This document shows, in pieces, positions 53,630-62,044 of a stretch of DNA of 64,000 bases. The notes under the pieces are model-generated. The model saw only the letters and a list, made by a program, of their open reading frames with translations. It did not search any database and had not been told where the DNA came from. The DNA is taken from NCBI RefSeq assembly GCF_001641125.1, contig NZ_LWLP01000001.1, positions 706,147-770,146 on the forward strand, given 5' to 3'. Positions within the stretch are counted from its first letter, which is position 1. The number at the start of each line of letters is the position of its first letter. This stretch comes from Arthrobacter sp. OY3WO11 (GTDB lineage Bacteria > Actinomycetota > Actinomycetes > Actinomycetales > Micrococcaceae). Both the position numbers and the translations under genes were made by a program.

Positions 53630-53817
53630 ACCTCACCGTGGCCGGCGCAGCAATGGGCGCGTTCGTCGCCTTCATGTCCCTGCAGTTCGGGTTATGGGGC
53701 TTCCTGGTTTCCCTCCTCTTTATGGCCATCGGGGCACTCCTGGGCCGGGCCGCCGAAGGGAAGCTGGACCTTCGCGGGGTCCTGGACGCCATCATCGGCC
53801 GGCGCTCGTCCTCATGA
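53626..53817 (+). CDS. DUF2273-type small membrane protein
   Basis: 63 residues starting GTG 53626. A single long hydrophobic stretch (AAMGAFVAFMSLQFGLWGFLVSLLFMAIGALLG) precedes a basic end (KLDLRGVLDAIIGRR). This is the pattern of the small membrane partner in Asp23/AmaP operons. It is coupled to both neighbours. Confidence 0.8.
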   Translation: MNLTVAGAAMGAFVAFMSLQFGLWGFLVSLLFMAIGALLGRAAEGKLDLRGVLDAIIGRRSSS

Positions 53818-54194
53818 GCTCCACAGCCCCGGCCGTCCGGGGCCAAGAGCTGAGCGGCCACAACCGCATCAGTACCCAGGCCCTGACAAGCCTCGCCAAG
53901 GCCGCAGCAGCCCAATTCCTCGGTGTGGAAGCCGAAGACGTCCGCGCTGACTGGACGGACGACGACGGCCTGCTGGCGTTGTCCGTCGTCGCACCCATCA
54001 GCATGCCCCCGTTGAGCGCAGTGGTGATGGATCCCTCGCGCGTCGATGGAACCGGGGGTTCCATGTGGGACCGGACCGTCAGGGCAAAGGCCGGCATCCT
54101 GGCCACGGTGGCTGAGCTCAGCGGTTCCGGGCTGAGCCGGGTGGACATCCGGATTACCGGGGCAAAGATCAGTGAAGGGGGGCGCGTGCGGTGA
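53814..54194 (+). CDS. Asp23-like protein, second copy
   Basis: 126 residues from ATG 53814, which overlaps the preceding stop. The sequence TQALTSLAKAAAAQFLGVEAEDVRADWTDDDGLLALSVVAPI and the later ILATVAELSGSGLSRVDIRITG follow the Asp23 secondary-structure pattern but at low identity. It probably pairs with the canonical Asp23 gene in the same operon. Confidence 0.7.
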   Translation: MSSTAPAVRGQELSGHNRISTQALTSLAKAAAAQFLGVEAEDVRADWTDDDGLLALSVVAPISMPPLSAVVMDPSRVDGTGGSMWDRTVRAKAGILATVAELSGSGLSRVDIRITGAKISEGGRVR

Positions 54195-54799
54195 GCCGCC
54201 ACGTTGAAGGCCACGGCCCGGATATGGACCGGATACTGCGCCGTGAAACCCGGTCATCGCGTGCTGCGGTGGCCACCGCAGCCGCCGTCCTGGTCATCGT
54301 GCTGGCGGCCTACGGGCTCCTCGAAGCAGCCGTCCACGCCATAGGGCAACCGGCCTGGCTGATCGAGCCGCAGGTGGCCGCGGAACGCCTTGTTGCGCTG
54401 CCGGCGGGAATCCCTCCACTGTTGCTGGGCGTCATCGGAGCGGTACTGGCAATGGCAGGCGTGCTCTTCCTCCTCAACGGGGTGCTGCCTGGACGCCGCG
54501 CCCGGCACCTTATGGGTGTTGGCCGGGACGCTGCTGGCCCGGCCGTTGTGGTGGACGATGAAGTCATTGCTTCCTCGCTGGCGCGGCGTGCACGGCTTGC
54601 TGCGAACGTCACGCCGGAGCAGGTCATGGTGGTGGTCGCCCGGCGGCAGGTAGTGGTGAATGTCCGGCCCACCTCCGGTGTGCCTGTGAACCAGGACGCT
54701 GTCCTCGCGGCAGTCCGGAGCGAAGTGGACGCCATGGCACTGGATCCCTCGCCCGAGGTGCGCGTGAATGTGGCAACATCCGGAGTGATCGGCGCATGA
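54191..54799 (+). CDS. DUF6286-type membrane protein
   Basis: 202 residues from GTG 54191. Two membrane helices (VATAAAVLVIVLAAYGLLEAAV and PLLLGVIGAVLAMAGVLFLLNG) are followed by a cytoplasmic beta/alpha domain (VDDEVIASSLARRARLAANVTPEQVMVVVARRQVVVNVRPTSG). It overlaps genes on both sides in the Asp23 operon. The pattern is that of the actinobacterial DUF6286 partner of AmaP. Confidence 0.75.
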   Translation: MSRHVEGHGPDMDRILRRETRSSRAAVATAAAVLVIVLAAYGLLEAAVHAIGQPAWLIEPQVAAERLVALPAGIPPLLLGVIGAVLAMAGVLFLLNGVLPGRRARHLMGVGRDAAGPAVVVDDEVIASSLARRARLAANVTPEQVMVVVARRQVVVNVRPTSGVPVNQDAVLAAVRSEVDAMALDPSPEVRVNVATSGVIGA

Positions 54800-55407
54800 A
54801 CAGTACCCCCACCCTTCTCAACCGCATCCTGGTCGCGGCCCTGGGCCTGCTGCTGCTTGGGGTTGGCTGCCTGCTGATGTTGCTGGCCGCCGTCCCGGCG
54901 GTAGCCTCCTGGTGGCGAGCCTGGTCAGCGGAAGCATGGAGCGGAATCAACACGGCGTTCAACGCCACCCGGTTTCCGGGGCGGCCCGAGAGTTGGCTGT
55001 GGATCCTGGTGGCGCTGGCCCTGCTGGTGCTTATTGGCCTCATGGTGGCCTGGGTTGCCCAGCAGGGCAAAGGGCGGGCCGATGTGCTTGCCGTCGAGTA
55101 CGATCCCGGTGAGGTCCCGGGCGATGTGCGGATCGGCGGCGGAGTGGCTGAGCAGGCGCTGAAGCACGCGCTCGCGCACCGTCCAGACCTCGCCGGCGCC
55201 ACGGTGACCACCTATGACGTCAAAGGCACGCCCGCGCTAAAGGTCCGGCTCCTTCCGCGGCAGGGCGTGGCCCCGCACCTGCTCGCAGATGAAGTGTCGG
55301 TGCTGGTGTCAGCCTTGGAACAGGCGGTGGGGAAAGACATTCCCGTATTGATCCATATAGGAGCCGGAGCGCGGACGCGCTTCCGCAGGGCAGAGCGCGT
55401 CCGCTGA
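54796..55407 (+). CDS. AmaP-like membrane anchor of the Asp23 operon
   Basis: 203 residues. Two N-terminal helices (ILVAALGLLLLGVGCLLMLLAAVPAVA and WLWILVALALLVLIGLMVAWVA) flank a short external loop. A soluble domain with an Asp23-like fold (GGGVAEQALKHALAHRPDLAGATVTTYDVKGTPALKVRLLPRQG) follows, as in AmaP, which tethers Asp23 to the membrane. Last gene of the operon; it ends seven bases from the convergent alpha-glucosidase gene. Confidence 0.78.
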   Translation: MNSTPTLLNRILVAALGLLLLGVGCLLMLLAAVPAVASWWRAWSAEAWSGINTAFNATRFPGRPESWLWILVALALLVLIGLMVAWVAQQGKGRADVLAVEYDPGEVPGDVRIGGGVAEQALKHALAHRPDLAGATVTTYDVKGTPALKVRLLPRQGVAPHLLADEVSVLVSALEQAVGKDIPVLIHIGAGARTRFRRAERVR

Positions 55408-55413
55408 CTGTCT

Positions 55414-57216
55414 TTAGTTCCTCACCAGGTACACGGCGCAGTCCACGGGAACCTCATGCATCAGCTCCCACTCCGCGACAGGCTCCGGTCCGCTGGAGAG
55501 CGCCACGGAATAGCCTTCGGGTATGGGCGCGGACGCGAAGCCCATATTGGCGAGGACCAGGACATCCCGGTTGTGGAAGGCCAGCAGGCCGCTGTCCGGT
55601 GCATTGACCTCCGCCCACGCCAGGGAGCCGGTGCCGAGGTGCCGGGCAGACCGGAAGGTGAGTGCGGCGCGGTAAAGCTCCAGGGTGGAGCCTTCCTCGC
55701 CATCCTGCTGGTCGGCGGCAAGCGGCCCAAATTCTGCGGGCTGGGGAAGCCAGGGGGCCGCCGGTTCGCCCTGGAATGAATCCGCGAAGCCGTAACCGGG
55801 CTTATCCGCAGCCCACGGAAGCGGTACCCGGCAGCCGTCCCGTCCGGTTTCTGCCCCCTGGGTGCGGAAGAACGTGGGGTCCTGCCGCGCCCCGGCCGGT
55901 AGCGTGGTGTGCTCGGGGAGTCCCAGTTCTTCGCCCTGGTACAGGTAGGCGGAGCCTGGCAGCGCCAGCTCAACCATGGTTGCGGCGCGGGCGCGGGCCA
56001 GCCCCAGGGCCGTGTCCGGCTGCTCGTCGTCCCCGGCAATGCCCTTCGGGAACGTGGTGGGATCCGTGAGTCCGAAGCGGGTGGAATGGCGGACGGTGTC
56101 GTGGTTGCTCAGCACCCAGGTGCACGGGGCACCCACGCCTTCGGCCGCCTTCAGCGACGCGTCGACGGCCTCGGCCATGCGCTCGGCGTCCCAGCCGGCC
56201 ATCAGGAAGTCGAAGTTGAAGGCCTGCTGCATCTCATCCTGCCGGACGTAGAGCGCCAGCCGTTCCGCCGGTTCCACCCAGGCCTCGGCCACCATCATCC
56301 GGTCGCTGCCGTACTCGGACAGGACGCGGTGCCAGTCCCGGTAGATCTCGTGCACGCCGTCCTGGTCGAAGAAGGGGGAGGGCGGATACACCGGTGATAC
56401 CGCGCGGTGGGGCTCCTCTGCATCAGTGTGGGCGCCTGGTGCATCGCCGGGAGGTGCCGGTTCCCGTGGAACCTCAGAGGTGCCCTCCACCATGGCGGCA
56501 ACCCCGTCCCAGTCGGGAAGGCCCTGTTCCTTGACCATCCCGTGGGCTACGTCCACACGGAATCCGTCAACGCCGCGGTCCAGCCAGAAGCGGAGGACAG
56601 AGCGCATTTCGTCCCGTACTTCCTGGTTTTCCCAGTTCAGGTCCGGCTGCTTGGTGTCGAAAAGGTGCAGGTACCATTCCCCGGCTGAGCCGTCGGCTTC
56701 GGTGACGCGGGTCCATGCGGCTCCGCCGAAAATTGACTTCCAGTTATTGGGTGCCCGGTTGCCGTCACCGGACCCCGGCACCTCGTCCTGGCCAGGGCGG
56801 AAGATGTAACGGTCCCGTTCCGGGGACCCAGGCGGGGCGCTGAGCGCAGCCCGGAACCAGTCGTGCTCGTCCGAGGTGTGGTTGGGGACAAGGTCAACGA
56901 TGACCTTAAGTCCGCGCCGGTGAGCTTCCTGCAACATGGCGTCGAAGTCCTCAAGGGCGCCGAAGAGGGGATCCACCTGCCGGTAATCTGCCACGTCATA
57001 GCCGCCGTCGGCCTGGGGCGACTTGTAGAACGGGGAAAGCCAGATGGCGTCCACGCCCAGCCGCTCCAGGTAGGGCAAGCGGTCCAGGACCCCGCGCAGG
57101 TCACCCATGCCGTCGCCATTGCCGTCGGCAAAGGACCGGGGGTAGATCTGGTAGACGACGGCGTCGGCCCACCATTCCCTGGTTGGGGCAGAGGCAGGAA
57201 CGCTCGGCTTGGACAT
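55414..57216 (-). CDS. Alpha-glucosidase, GH13 (oligo-1,6-glucosidase type)
   Basis: 600 residues, no signal peptide, so it acts inside the cell. The four GH13 regions are intact: DLVPNHTSD, nucleophile Asp222 in GFRVDVAHGM, acid/base Glu311 in MVAEAWVEP and Asp373 in NHDTVRH. The GFRVDVAHGMVK form is typical of the GH13_30/GH13_23 alpha-glucosidases that act on maltose, isomaltose, sucrose or trehalose. It is divergent from the sugar ABC importer, with a LacI operator between. It would hydrolyse the disaccharide the importer brings in. GAGAGGAA precedes ATG 57216. Confidence 0.9.
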   Translation of the reverse strand: MSKPSVPASAPTREWWADAVVYQIYPRSFADGNGDGMGDLRGVLDRLPYLERLGVDAIWLSPFYKSPQADGGYDVADYRQVDPLFGALEDFDAMLQEAHRRGLKVIVDLVPNHTSDEHDWFRAALSAPPGSPERDRYIFRPGQDEVPGSGDGNRAPNNWKSIFGGAAWTRVTEADGSAGEWYLHLFDTKQPDLNWENQEVRDEMRSVLRFWLDRGVDGFRVDVAHGMVKEQGLPDWDGVAAMVEGTSEVPREPAPPGDAPGAHTDAEEPHRAVSPVYPPSPFFDQDGVHEIYRDWHRVLSEYGSDRMMVAEAWVEPAERLALYVRQDEMQQAFNFDFLMAGWDAERMAEAVDASLKAAEGVGAPCTWVLSNHDTVRHSTRFGLTDPTTFPKGIAGDDEQPDTALGLARARAATMVELALPGSAYLYQGEELGLPEHTTLPAGARQDPTFFRTQGAETGRDGCRVPLPWAADKPGYGFADSFQGEPAAPWLPQPAEFGPLAADQQDGEEGSTLELYRAALTFRSARHLGTGSLAWAEVNAPDSGLLAFHNRDVLVLANMGFASAPIPEGYSVALSSGPEPVAEWELMHEVPVDCAVYLVRN

Positions 57217-57242
57217 TAGGTTCCTCTCAGATAACTTTTTGA

Positions 57243-57256
57243 TGTAAACGCTTGCA
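57243..57256. promoter_or_regulatory. LacI-family operator in the divergent sugar promoter
   Basis: TGTAAACGCTTGCA is a near-perfect palindrome around a central CG. It lies 27 bases before the alpha-glucosidase start and 103 bases before the importer start, so one repressor could control both. The downstream LacI gene (60968) is the natural candidate. Confidence 0.7.
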
Positions 57257-57359
57257 TTGCCGACAGCAACCTTACTAGTGTGATGGTCACCACAACAACC
57301 TCACCAAACAACCGCACTGTCGACTACATACTTGTCACTCAGCGAGGAGCTTCAAGCCA

Positions 57360-58646
57360 ATGAAAACCCCTAGATTCCTACTTCCGGCTGCCACCGCCGG
57401 CGTCCTGGCCCTTACCCTCACCGCCTGCGGCGGGGGAGGTGGCGGCGGAACCGCGGGAGGCGGCAGCGACGCCGAAGCTAATTTGGAAGGCCGGGGTCCC
57501 ATCACGTACGTGCAGGGCAAGGACAACAACAACGTGGTCCGTCCCCTCATTGAGAAGTGGAACGCCGAGCACCCTGATGAGCAGGTCACCTTCAAGGAAC
57601 AGACGGACCAGGCCGACCAGCAGCACGATGACCTGGTGCAGAACTTCCAGGCTAAAACCGATGACTACGACGTGGTGAGTGTCGACGTCGTCTGGACTGC
57701 CGAATTCGCCGCCAAGGGGTGGCTGCAGCCGCTCAAGGACAAGATGGCCATTGACACGAATGGCATGCTTGAAGCTCCCGTTGAGTCGGCCTCTTATAAG
57801 GGCACGTTGTACGCCGCTCCGAAGGACTCCGACGGCGGCATCCTCTACTACCGCAAGGACCTGGTTCCCGAAGCGCCCAAGACCTGGGACGAGATGATGG
57901 GGATGTGTTCCATCGCCAAGGAAAACAACATCGGCTGCTATGCGGGCCAGTACAAGCAGTACGAGGGCCTGACGGTCAACGCTTCCGAGGCCATCAACTC
58001 CGCCGGCGGTTCTGTCCTCAACGACGACGGCAAGCCCAACCTGACCACCCCTGAAGCCGAGGAAGGCCTGAACAACCTGGTTGATGCTTTCAAGAACGGC
58101 AACATCCCGGCCGAGGCCATCACCTACCAGGAAGAGGAAAGCCGCCGCGCATTCCAGGAGGGCAAGCTGCTGTTCCACCGCAACTGGCCCTATATCTACA
58201 GCCTTATCACCACTGAGGGATCTTCTGCCGTGAAGGATAAGTTCGGCATGGCGCCCCTGCCCGGCAAGGACGGCCCGGGTGCTTCCTCCCTTGGCGGTCA
58301 CAGTGCGGCTATCAGCGTCTACTCCAAGAACAAGGCCACGGCACTGGACTTCATCAAGTTTCTCACCAATGAAGAACAGCAGAAGTTCTTCGCGAACCAG
58401 GCTTCTCTCGCCCCGGTGCTGAGTTCCCTGTACGAGGACCAGGAACTTGTTTCCAAGCTGCCGTACCTGACGGTCCTTCAGGAGTCGATCGCTAACGCAG
58501 TGCCGCGTCCTGTCACACCGTTCTACCCGGCGGTCACCCAGGCCATCCAGGAGAACTCCTACGCTGCACTGAAGGGCGAGAAGTCTGCTGAGCAGGCGCT
58601 GGCCGACATGCAAAAGTCGATCGAATCCGCCAGCGCAGGATCGTAG
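57360..58646 (+). CDS. Sugar ABC transporter, substrate-binding lipoprotein
   Basis: 428 residues. A lipoprotein signal ends at Cys23 (LALTLTAC), followed by a run of glycines. The mature protein has the family-1 binding-protein pattern for di- and oligosaccharides (trehalose, maltose, alpha-glucosides): DDYDVVSVDVVWTAEFAAKGWLQPL, LYYRKDLVPEAPKTWDEMM, and GGHSAAISVYSKNKATALDFIKFL. GAGGAGC precedes ATG 57360. It is the first gene of the importer operon. With an alpha-glucosidase next door, an alpha-linked disaccharide is the probable ligand. Confidence 0.88.
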   Translation: MKTPRFLLPAATAGVLALTLTACGGGGGGGTAGGGSDAEANLEGRGPITYVQGKDNNNVVRPLIEKWNAEHPDEQVTFKEQTDQADQQHDDLVQNFQAKTDDYDVVSVDVVWTAEFAAKGWLQPLKDKMAIDTNGMLEAPVESASYKGTLYAAPKDSDGGILYYRKDLVPEAPKTWDEMMGMCSIAKENNIGCYAGQYKQYEGLTVNASEAINSAGGSVLNDDGKPNLTTPEAEEGLNNLVDAFKNGNIPAEAITYQEEESRRAFQEGKLLFHRNWPYIYSLITTEGSSAVKDKFGMAPLPGKDGPGASSLGGHSAAISVYSKNKATALDFIKFLTNEEQQKFFANQASLAPVLSSLYEDQELVSKLPYLTVLQESIANAVPRPVTPFYPAVTQAIQENSYAALKGEKSAEQALADMQKSIESASAGS

Positions 58647-58652
58647 CAACCA

Positions 58653-59690
58653 ATGGCAACCGAATTGGGCCCGACGCCGGCAACTAAGCCGGCGTCGGGC
58701 GGGACCCCGGTCCACCACGGACCCAAGGGCGTAGGCGAAGACAACAAGATCCTCAGCCAGGGCAAGTGGGCATCATGGCTTCTTGCCCCGACCATCATTG
58801 CGCTGGGCATCGTGATCGTTTACCCGATCATCAGCGCGATCATCATGTCCTTCCAGAAGGACGCCGGACTCGATCCAGTCACAGGCCTCTTTACTGAAGG
58901 TGGCCCGGCAGGCATCCAGAACTACGTGAACTGGCTAGGCCAGCAGTGCGCTGCTCCGGGCGGCGGCACCGTCGCTTGCCCTCCCGGTACGCTGGGTGGC
59001 CAGTTCTGGTCTGCCACCGGAACAACCTTCCTTTTCACGGTCATTACCGTCACCTTTGAAACAATCCTTGGTTTCTGGATGGCCATGATCATGGCGCGGA
59101 CCTTCAAGGGCCGCGGACTTGTCCGTGCGGCTGTGCTCGTTCCGTGGGCCATCCCCACCGCCGTTACCGCCCAGCTGTGGCTCTTCATGTTCGACTTCAA
59201 CGGCATCATCAACAAGCTGTTTAATGTCTCCATCCTGTGGACCGGCAGCGAGTGGCCTGCAAAGTGGGCCGTGATCATTGCTGATACGTGGAAAACCACT
59301 CCCTTCATGGCATTGCTGATCCTTGCGGGCCTGCAGATGATTCCGGCGGAGGTCTACGAGGCCGCCAAGGTGGATGGTGCTACTGCCTGGCAGCGCTTCC
59401 GGCTCATCACGCTTCCGCTGGTGAAGCCGGCGCTGATGGTAGCCATCCTGTTCCGTACCCTGGACGCCCTGCGTATGTTCGACCTTCCGTACATCCTCAC
59501 CGGCGGTGCCAACAACACCACCACGCTGTCCATCCTGGTGATCAACCAGATCAGGCAAGGGTTCAACTCGGCGGCCGCCTTGTCCACCATTACGTTCATC
59601 ATCATCTTCCTGGTCGCATTCATCTTCGTCCGGTTCCTTGGTGCGAACGTCGTGGAGCAAAGCGGAGCCACCGGTAAGGGGAAGAAATGA
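58653..59690 (+). CDS. Sugar ABC transporter permease (MalF type)
   Basis: 345 residues with an N-terminal hydrophilic leader of about 40 residues, then six helices. The EAA loop contacting the ATPase is EVYEAAKVDGATAWQRFRLITLPLVKPAL. It starts six bases after the binding-protein stop and ends in an ATGA overlap with the second permease. It forms the membrane channel together with that partner. Confidence 0.88.
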   Translation: MATELGPTPATKPASGGTPVHHGPKGVGEDNKILSQGKWASWLLAPTIIALGIVIVYPIISAIIMSFQKDAGLDPVTGLFTEGGPAGIQNYVNWLGQQCAAPGGGTVACPPGTLGGQFWSATGTTFLFTVITVTFETILGFWMAMIMARTFKGRGLVRAAVLVPWAIPTAVTAQLWLFMFDFNGIINKLFNVSILWTGSEWPAKWAVIIADTWKTTPFMALLILAGLQMIPAEVYEAAKVDGATAWQRFRLITLPLVKPALMVAILFRTLDALRMFDLPYILTGGANNTTTLSILVINQIRQGFNSAAALSTITFIIIFLVAFIFVRFLGANVVEQSGATGKGKK

Positions 59691-60583
59691 CAACCACAAC
59701 TGCTTCCACAGAGCTGCGGGCACGGCAGGACAAGGGCCGCAAGGCCGCCCAGAACCGTGAAAAGTGGGCGAGTGCCCGCACGTATATCAGTGCCGTCGTC
59801 ATCCTGATCTGGTGCCTTGCGCCGGCCTACTGGATGGTGGTGACGGCGTTCCGCGAGGTGGACTTCACCTACGATACGACGCCCTGGCCCACGCACGTGA
59901 CGATGGACAATTTCATCACGGCCTTCGATACGTCGTTCGGCAACAGGTTCGGCCAGGCCCTGTTGAACAGTATTTTCATCGGGGTCACTGTCACGGTGAT
60001 CTCCCTGGTGATCGGCGTTTTTGCCGCATATGCGCTTGCACGCCTGAACTTCCGATTCAAGTACTTGGTGCTCGGCTTCATCCTTGGCGCCTCCATGTTC
60101 CCCGGCGTTGCCCTGATCACCCCGCTGTTCCAGCTCTTCACCAACATTGGCTGGATGGGCACGTACCAGGCACTGATTATTCCGAACATTTCTTTCGTCC
60201 TGCCGCTCACCGTCTACACCCTGACGTCCTTCTTCCGCGAAATGCCGTGGGAGCTGGAGGAATCAGCCCGTGTTGATGGCTGCACGCAGGGCCAGGCATT
60301 CCGGAAAGTGATCATGCCCCTGGCAGCTCCGGCGATCTTCACCACGGCGATCCTGGCGTTCATCTCCTCCTGGAACGAGTTCCTGATCGCCAGCCAGCTG
60401 TCGAATGAGGCCACAAAACCGGTCACGGTTGCTATCGCCAGCTTTGCCGGTGCCCAGCCGAACCAGATCCCCTACACGGCCATCATGGCCGCGGGCACTA
60501 TTGTCACCATTCCGCTGGTGATCCTGGTGCTCGTCTTCCAGCGCAAGATCGTAGCCGGCCTTACGGCAGGTGCGGTCAAGTGA
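59687..60583 (+). CDS. Sugar ABC transporter permease (MalG type)
   Basis: 298 residues, six helices. The EAA loop is WELEESARVDGCTQGQAFRKVIMPLAAPAI. It pairs with the upstream MalF-type permease. No ATPase gene follows; in many actinobacteria a shared ATPase (MsiK type) energises several sugar importers, so the missing gene is probably elsewhere in the genome. Its stop overlaps the start of a small membrane protein gene (GTGA). Confidence 0.9.
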   Translation: MTTTTASTELRARQDKGRKAAQNREKWASARTYISAVVILIWCLAPAYWMVVTAFREVDFTYDTTPWPTHVTMDNFITAFDTSFGNRFGQALLNSIFIGVTVTVISLVIGVFAAYALARLNFRFKYLVLGFILGASMFPGVALITPLFQLFTNIGWMGTYQALIIPNISFVLPLTVYTLTSFFREMPWELEESARVDGCTQGQAFRKVIMPLAAPAIFTTAILAFISSWNEFLIASQLSNEATKPVTVAIASFAGAQPNQIPYTAIMAAGTIVTIPLVILVLVFQRKIVAGLTAGAVK

Positions 60584-60828
60584 CGGGTGACGCTTCCCGC
60601 TCCCGCCCCACGGGGGCGGGAAGCGCCCGCCGTAGGGCCAGGTCCGGCGAGGATTTCGACATCATCATTGGGTTCCTCGGCTTCTGGGCCCTGGTCCTCT
60701 TCGTGGTCACTGTCTGGATGGAAGTGACTGCGCAACCGGCACTCGGTTGGGCGCTGGGACTGCTGGCAACGCTCCTGGCACTGTACGGCATGGTGCGGCT
60801 GCGGCGGCGCCTGCCGGACCGTCGGTAG
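60580..60828 (+). CDS. Small membrane protein in the sugar importer operon
   Basis: 82 residues from GTG 60580, overlapping the permease stop. Basic N-terminus (SRSRPTGAGSARRRARSG), then two hydrophobic segments (IIIGFLGFWALVLFVVTVWMEV and LGWALGLLATLLALYGMVRL). Not a standard importer subunit; function unknown. The stop lies in the left arm of a hairpin at 60824-60859. Confidence 0.65.
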   Translation: MTGDASRSRPTGAGSARRRARSGEDFDIIIGFLGFWALVLFVVTVWMEVTAQPALGWALGLLATLLALYGMVRLRRRLPDRR

Positions 60829-60859
60829 CACTCCCGGCAGTACGGCCGCCAGTGCTACC
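60824..60859 (+). terminator. Hairpin after the sugar importer operon
   Basis: GGTAGCACT (60824-60832) pairs perfectly with AGTGCTACC (60851-60859) around an 18-nt loop. There is no T-run. It separates the importer operon from the LacI gene. Confidence 0.55.
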
Positions 60860-60967
60860 TCCGGTCGGGAAGGTAACACTGCAATGCAAGCCGGTGCCCG
60901 AATACCATTGCAGGGGCATCGCACAGTAGCAGGGCGCATGCCTGCAGGGAGTACATGAGGGGACACC

Positions 60968-62020
60968 GTGGCACGCACAAATGAAAGGTCTCAACGGGGC
61001 GGCCACAGCGGGGTCAGCATTGAAGACGTAGCGGCCGCCGCGGGAGTGTCCACCGCCACCGTGTCCCGGGCGGTCCGGGGACTGCCCCGGGTATCACCCG
61101 CAACACGGCAAAAGATCCTCGACGTCGCAGGAGACCTGGGTTATGTGGCCTCCAGCTCGGCCTCGGGCCTTGCCACAGGCCGCACCAAGACCATCGGGGT
61201 GCTGGCACCTTTTGTGAGCCGATGGTTCTTTTCCAAGGCCATCGAAGGCGCGGACCGGGAGCTTCACGCCCGCAACTACAACCTGTCCCTGTTCAACCTG
61301 GGCGGGCACGGCAGCAATCGGGAACGGCTCTTCAGCAAGACCATGGTCTACAAACAGATCGATGCGCTGCTGGTCCTCTGTATGGCCCTGACCCACGAGG
61401 AGCTCGAGCACCTGCAGAAAATCGATATACCCCTGGTGGTGGTGGGCGGCCACGTCGAGGAATGCGCCTACATCGGGATAGACGACTATGCTGCAGCCTC
61501 CACGGCCGTCCGCCACCTGATCGACCTGGGCCACCGGGACATTGCGCTGCTGCACGGCGACGACGAGACAGACCTTAACTTCGACGTTCCCCGCGTCCGC
61601 ATCCTGGCGTTCAAGGACGTGATGATGGCGGCCGCGCTGCCCACCCGGCCCGAATGGGACGAGTGGGGCGACTTCACGGTCCCCAGCGGACAGGCCGCCT
61701 TCCGCCGGCTCTGGTCCAAGCCCGGGGCCAAGCCCACCGCCATCTTCTGTGCCTCGGACGAGATGGCCATGGGCGTGATCTTCGAAGCTTCCCGCCTCGG
61801 GGTCCGGGTGCCGGAGGACCTGTCCGTCGTGGGCATCGACAACCACGATTTCGCTGAGGCCGTGGGCCTGACCACGGTGGGCCAGCGGCCCGACGAGCAG
61901 GCCGAGCTCGCCACCAAGATGCTCCTTGATGAACTGGACGGGCAGATTGGATCGGTCCAGTCCGCCGTCGCGCCCCACGAACTGATTGTCAGAAGGACGA
62001 CGGCGCCGCCCCAGTCCTAG
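60968..62020 (+). CDS. LacI-family sugar regulator
   Basis: 350 residues from GTG 60968, after GAGGGGA. The N-terminal helix-turn-helix is SIEDVAAAAGVSTATVSRAVRGLPRVSPATRQKIL, followed by the hinge helix and a periplasmic-binding-like effector domain ending VVGIDNHDFAEAVGLTTVGQ. It follows the importer genes in the same direction and probably represses them and the alpha-glucosidase through the operator at 57243-57256. I see no matching operator before its own start. Confidence 0.88.
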   Translation: MARTNERSQRGGHSGVSIEDVAAAAGVSTATVSRAVRGLPRVSPATRQKILDVAGDLGYVASSSASGLATGRTKTIGVLAPFVSRWFFSKAIEGADRELHARNYNLSLFNLGGHGSNRERLFSKTMVYKQIDALLVLCMALTHEELEHLQKIDIPLVVVGGHVEECAYIGIDDYAAASTAVRHLIDLGHRDIALLHGDDETDLNFDVPRVRILAFKDVMMAAALPTRPEWDEWGDFTVPSGQAAFRRLWSKPGAKPTAIFCASDEMAMGVIFEASRLGVRVPEDLSVVGIDNHDFAEAVGLTTVGQRPDEQAELATKMLLDELDGQIGSVQSAVAPHELIVRRTTAPPQS

Positions 62021-62044
62021 GGGCGTCCAGCCACGGTTGCAGCT

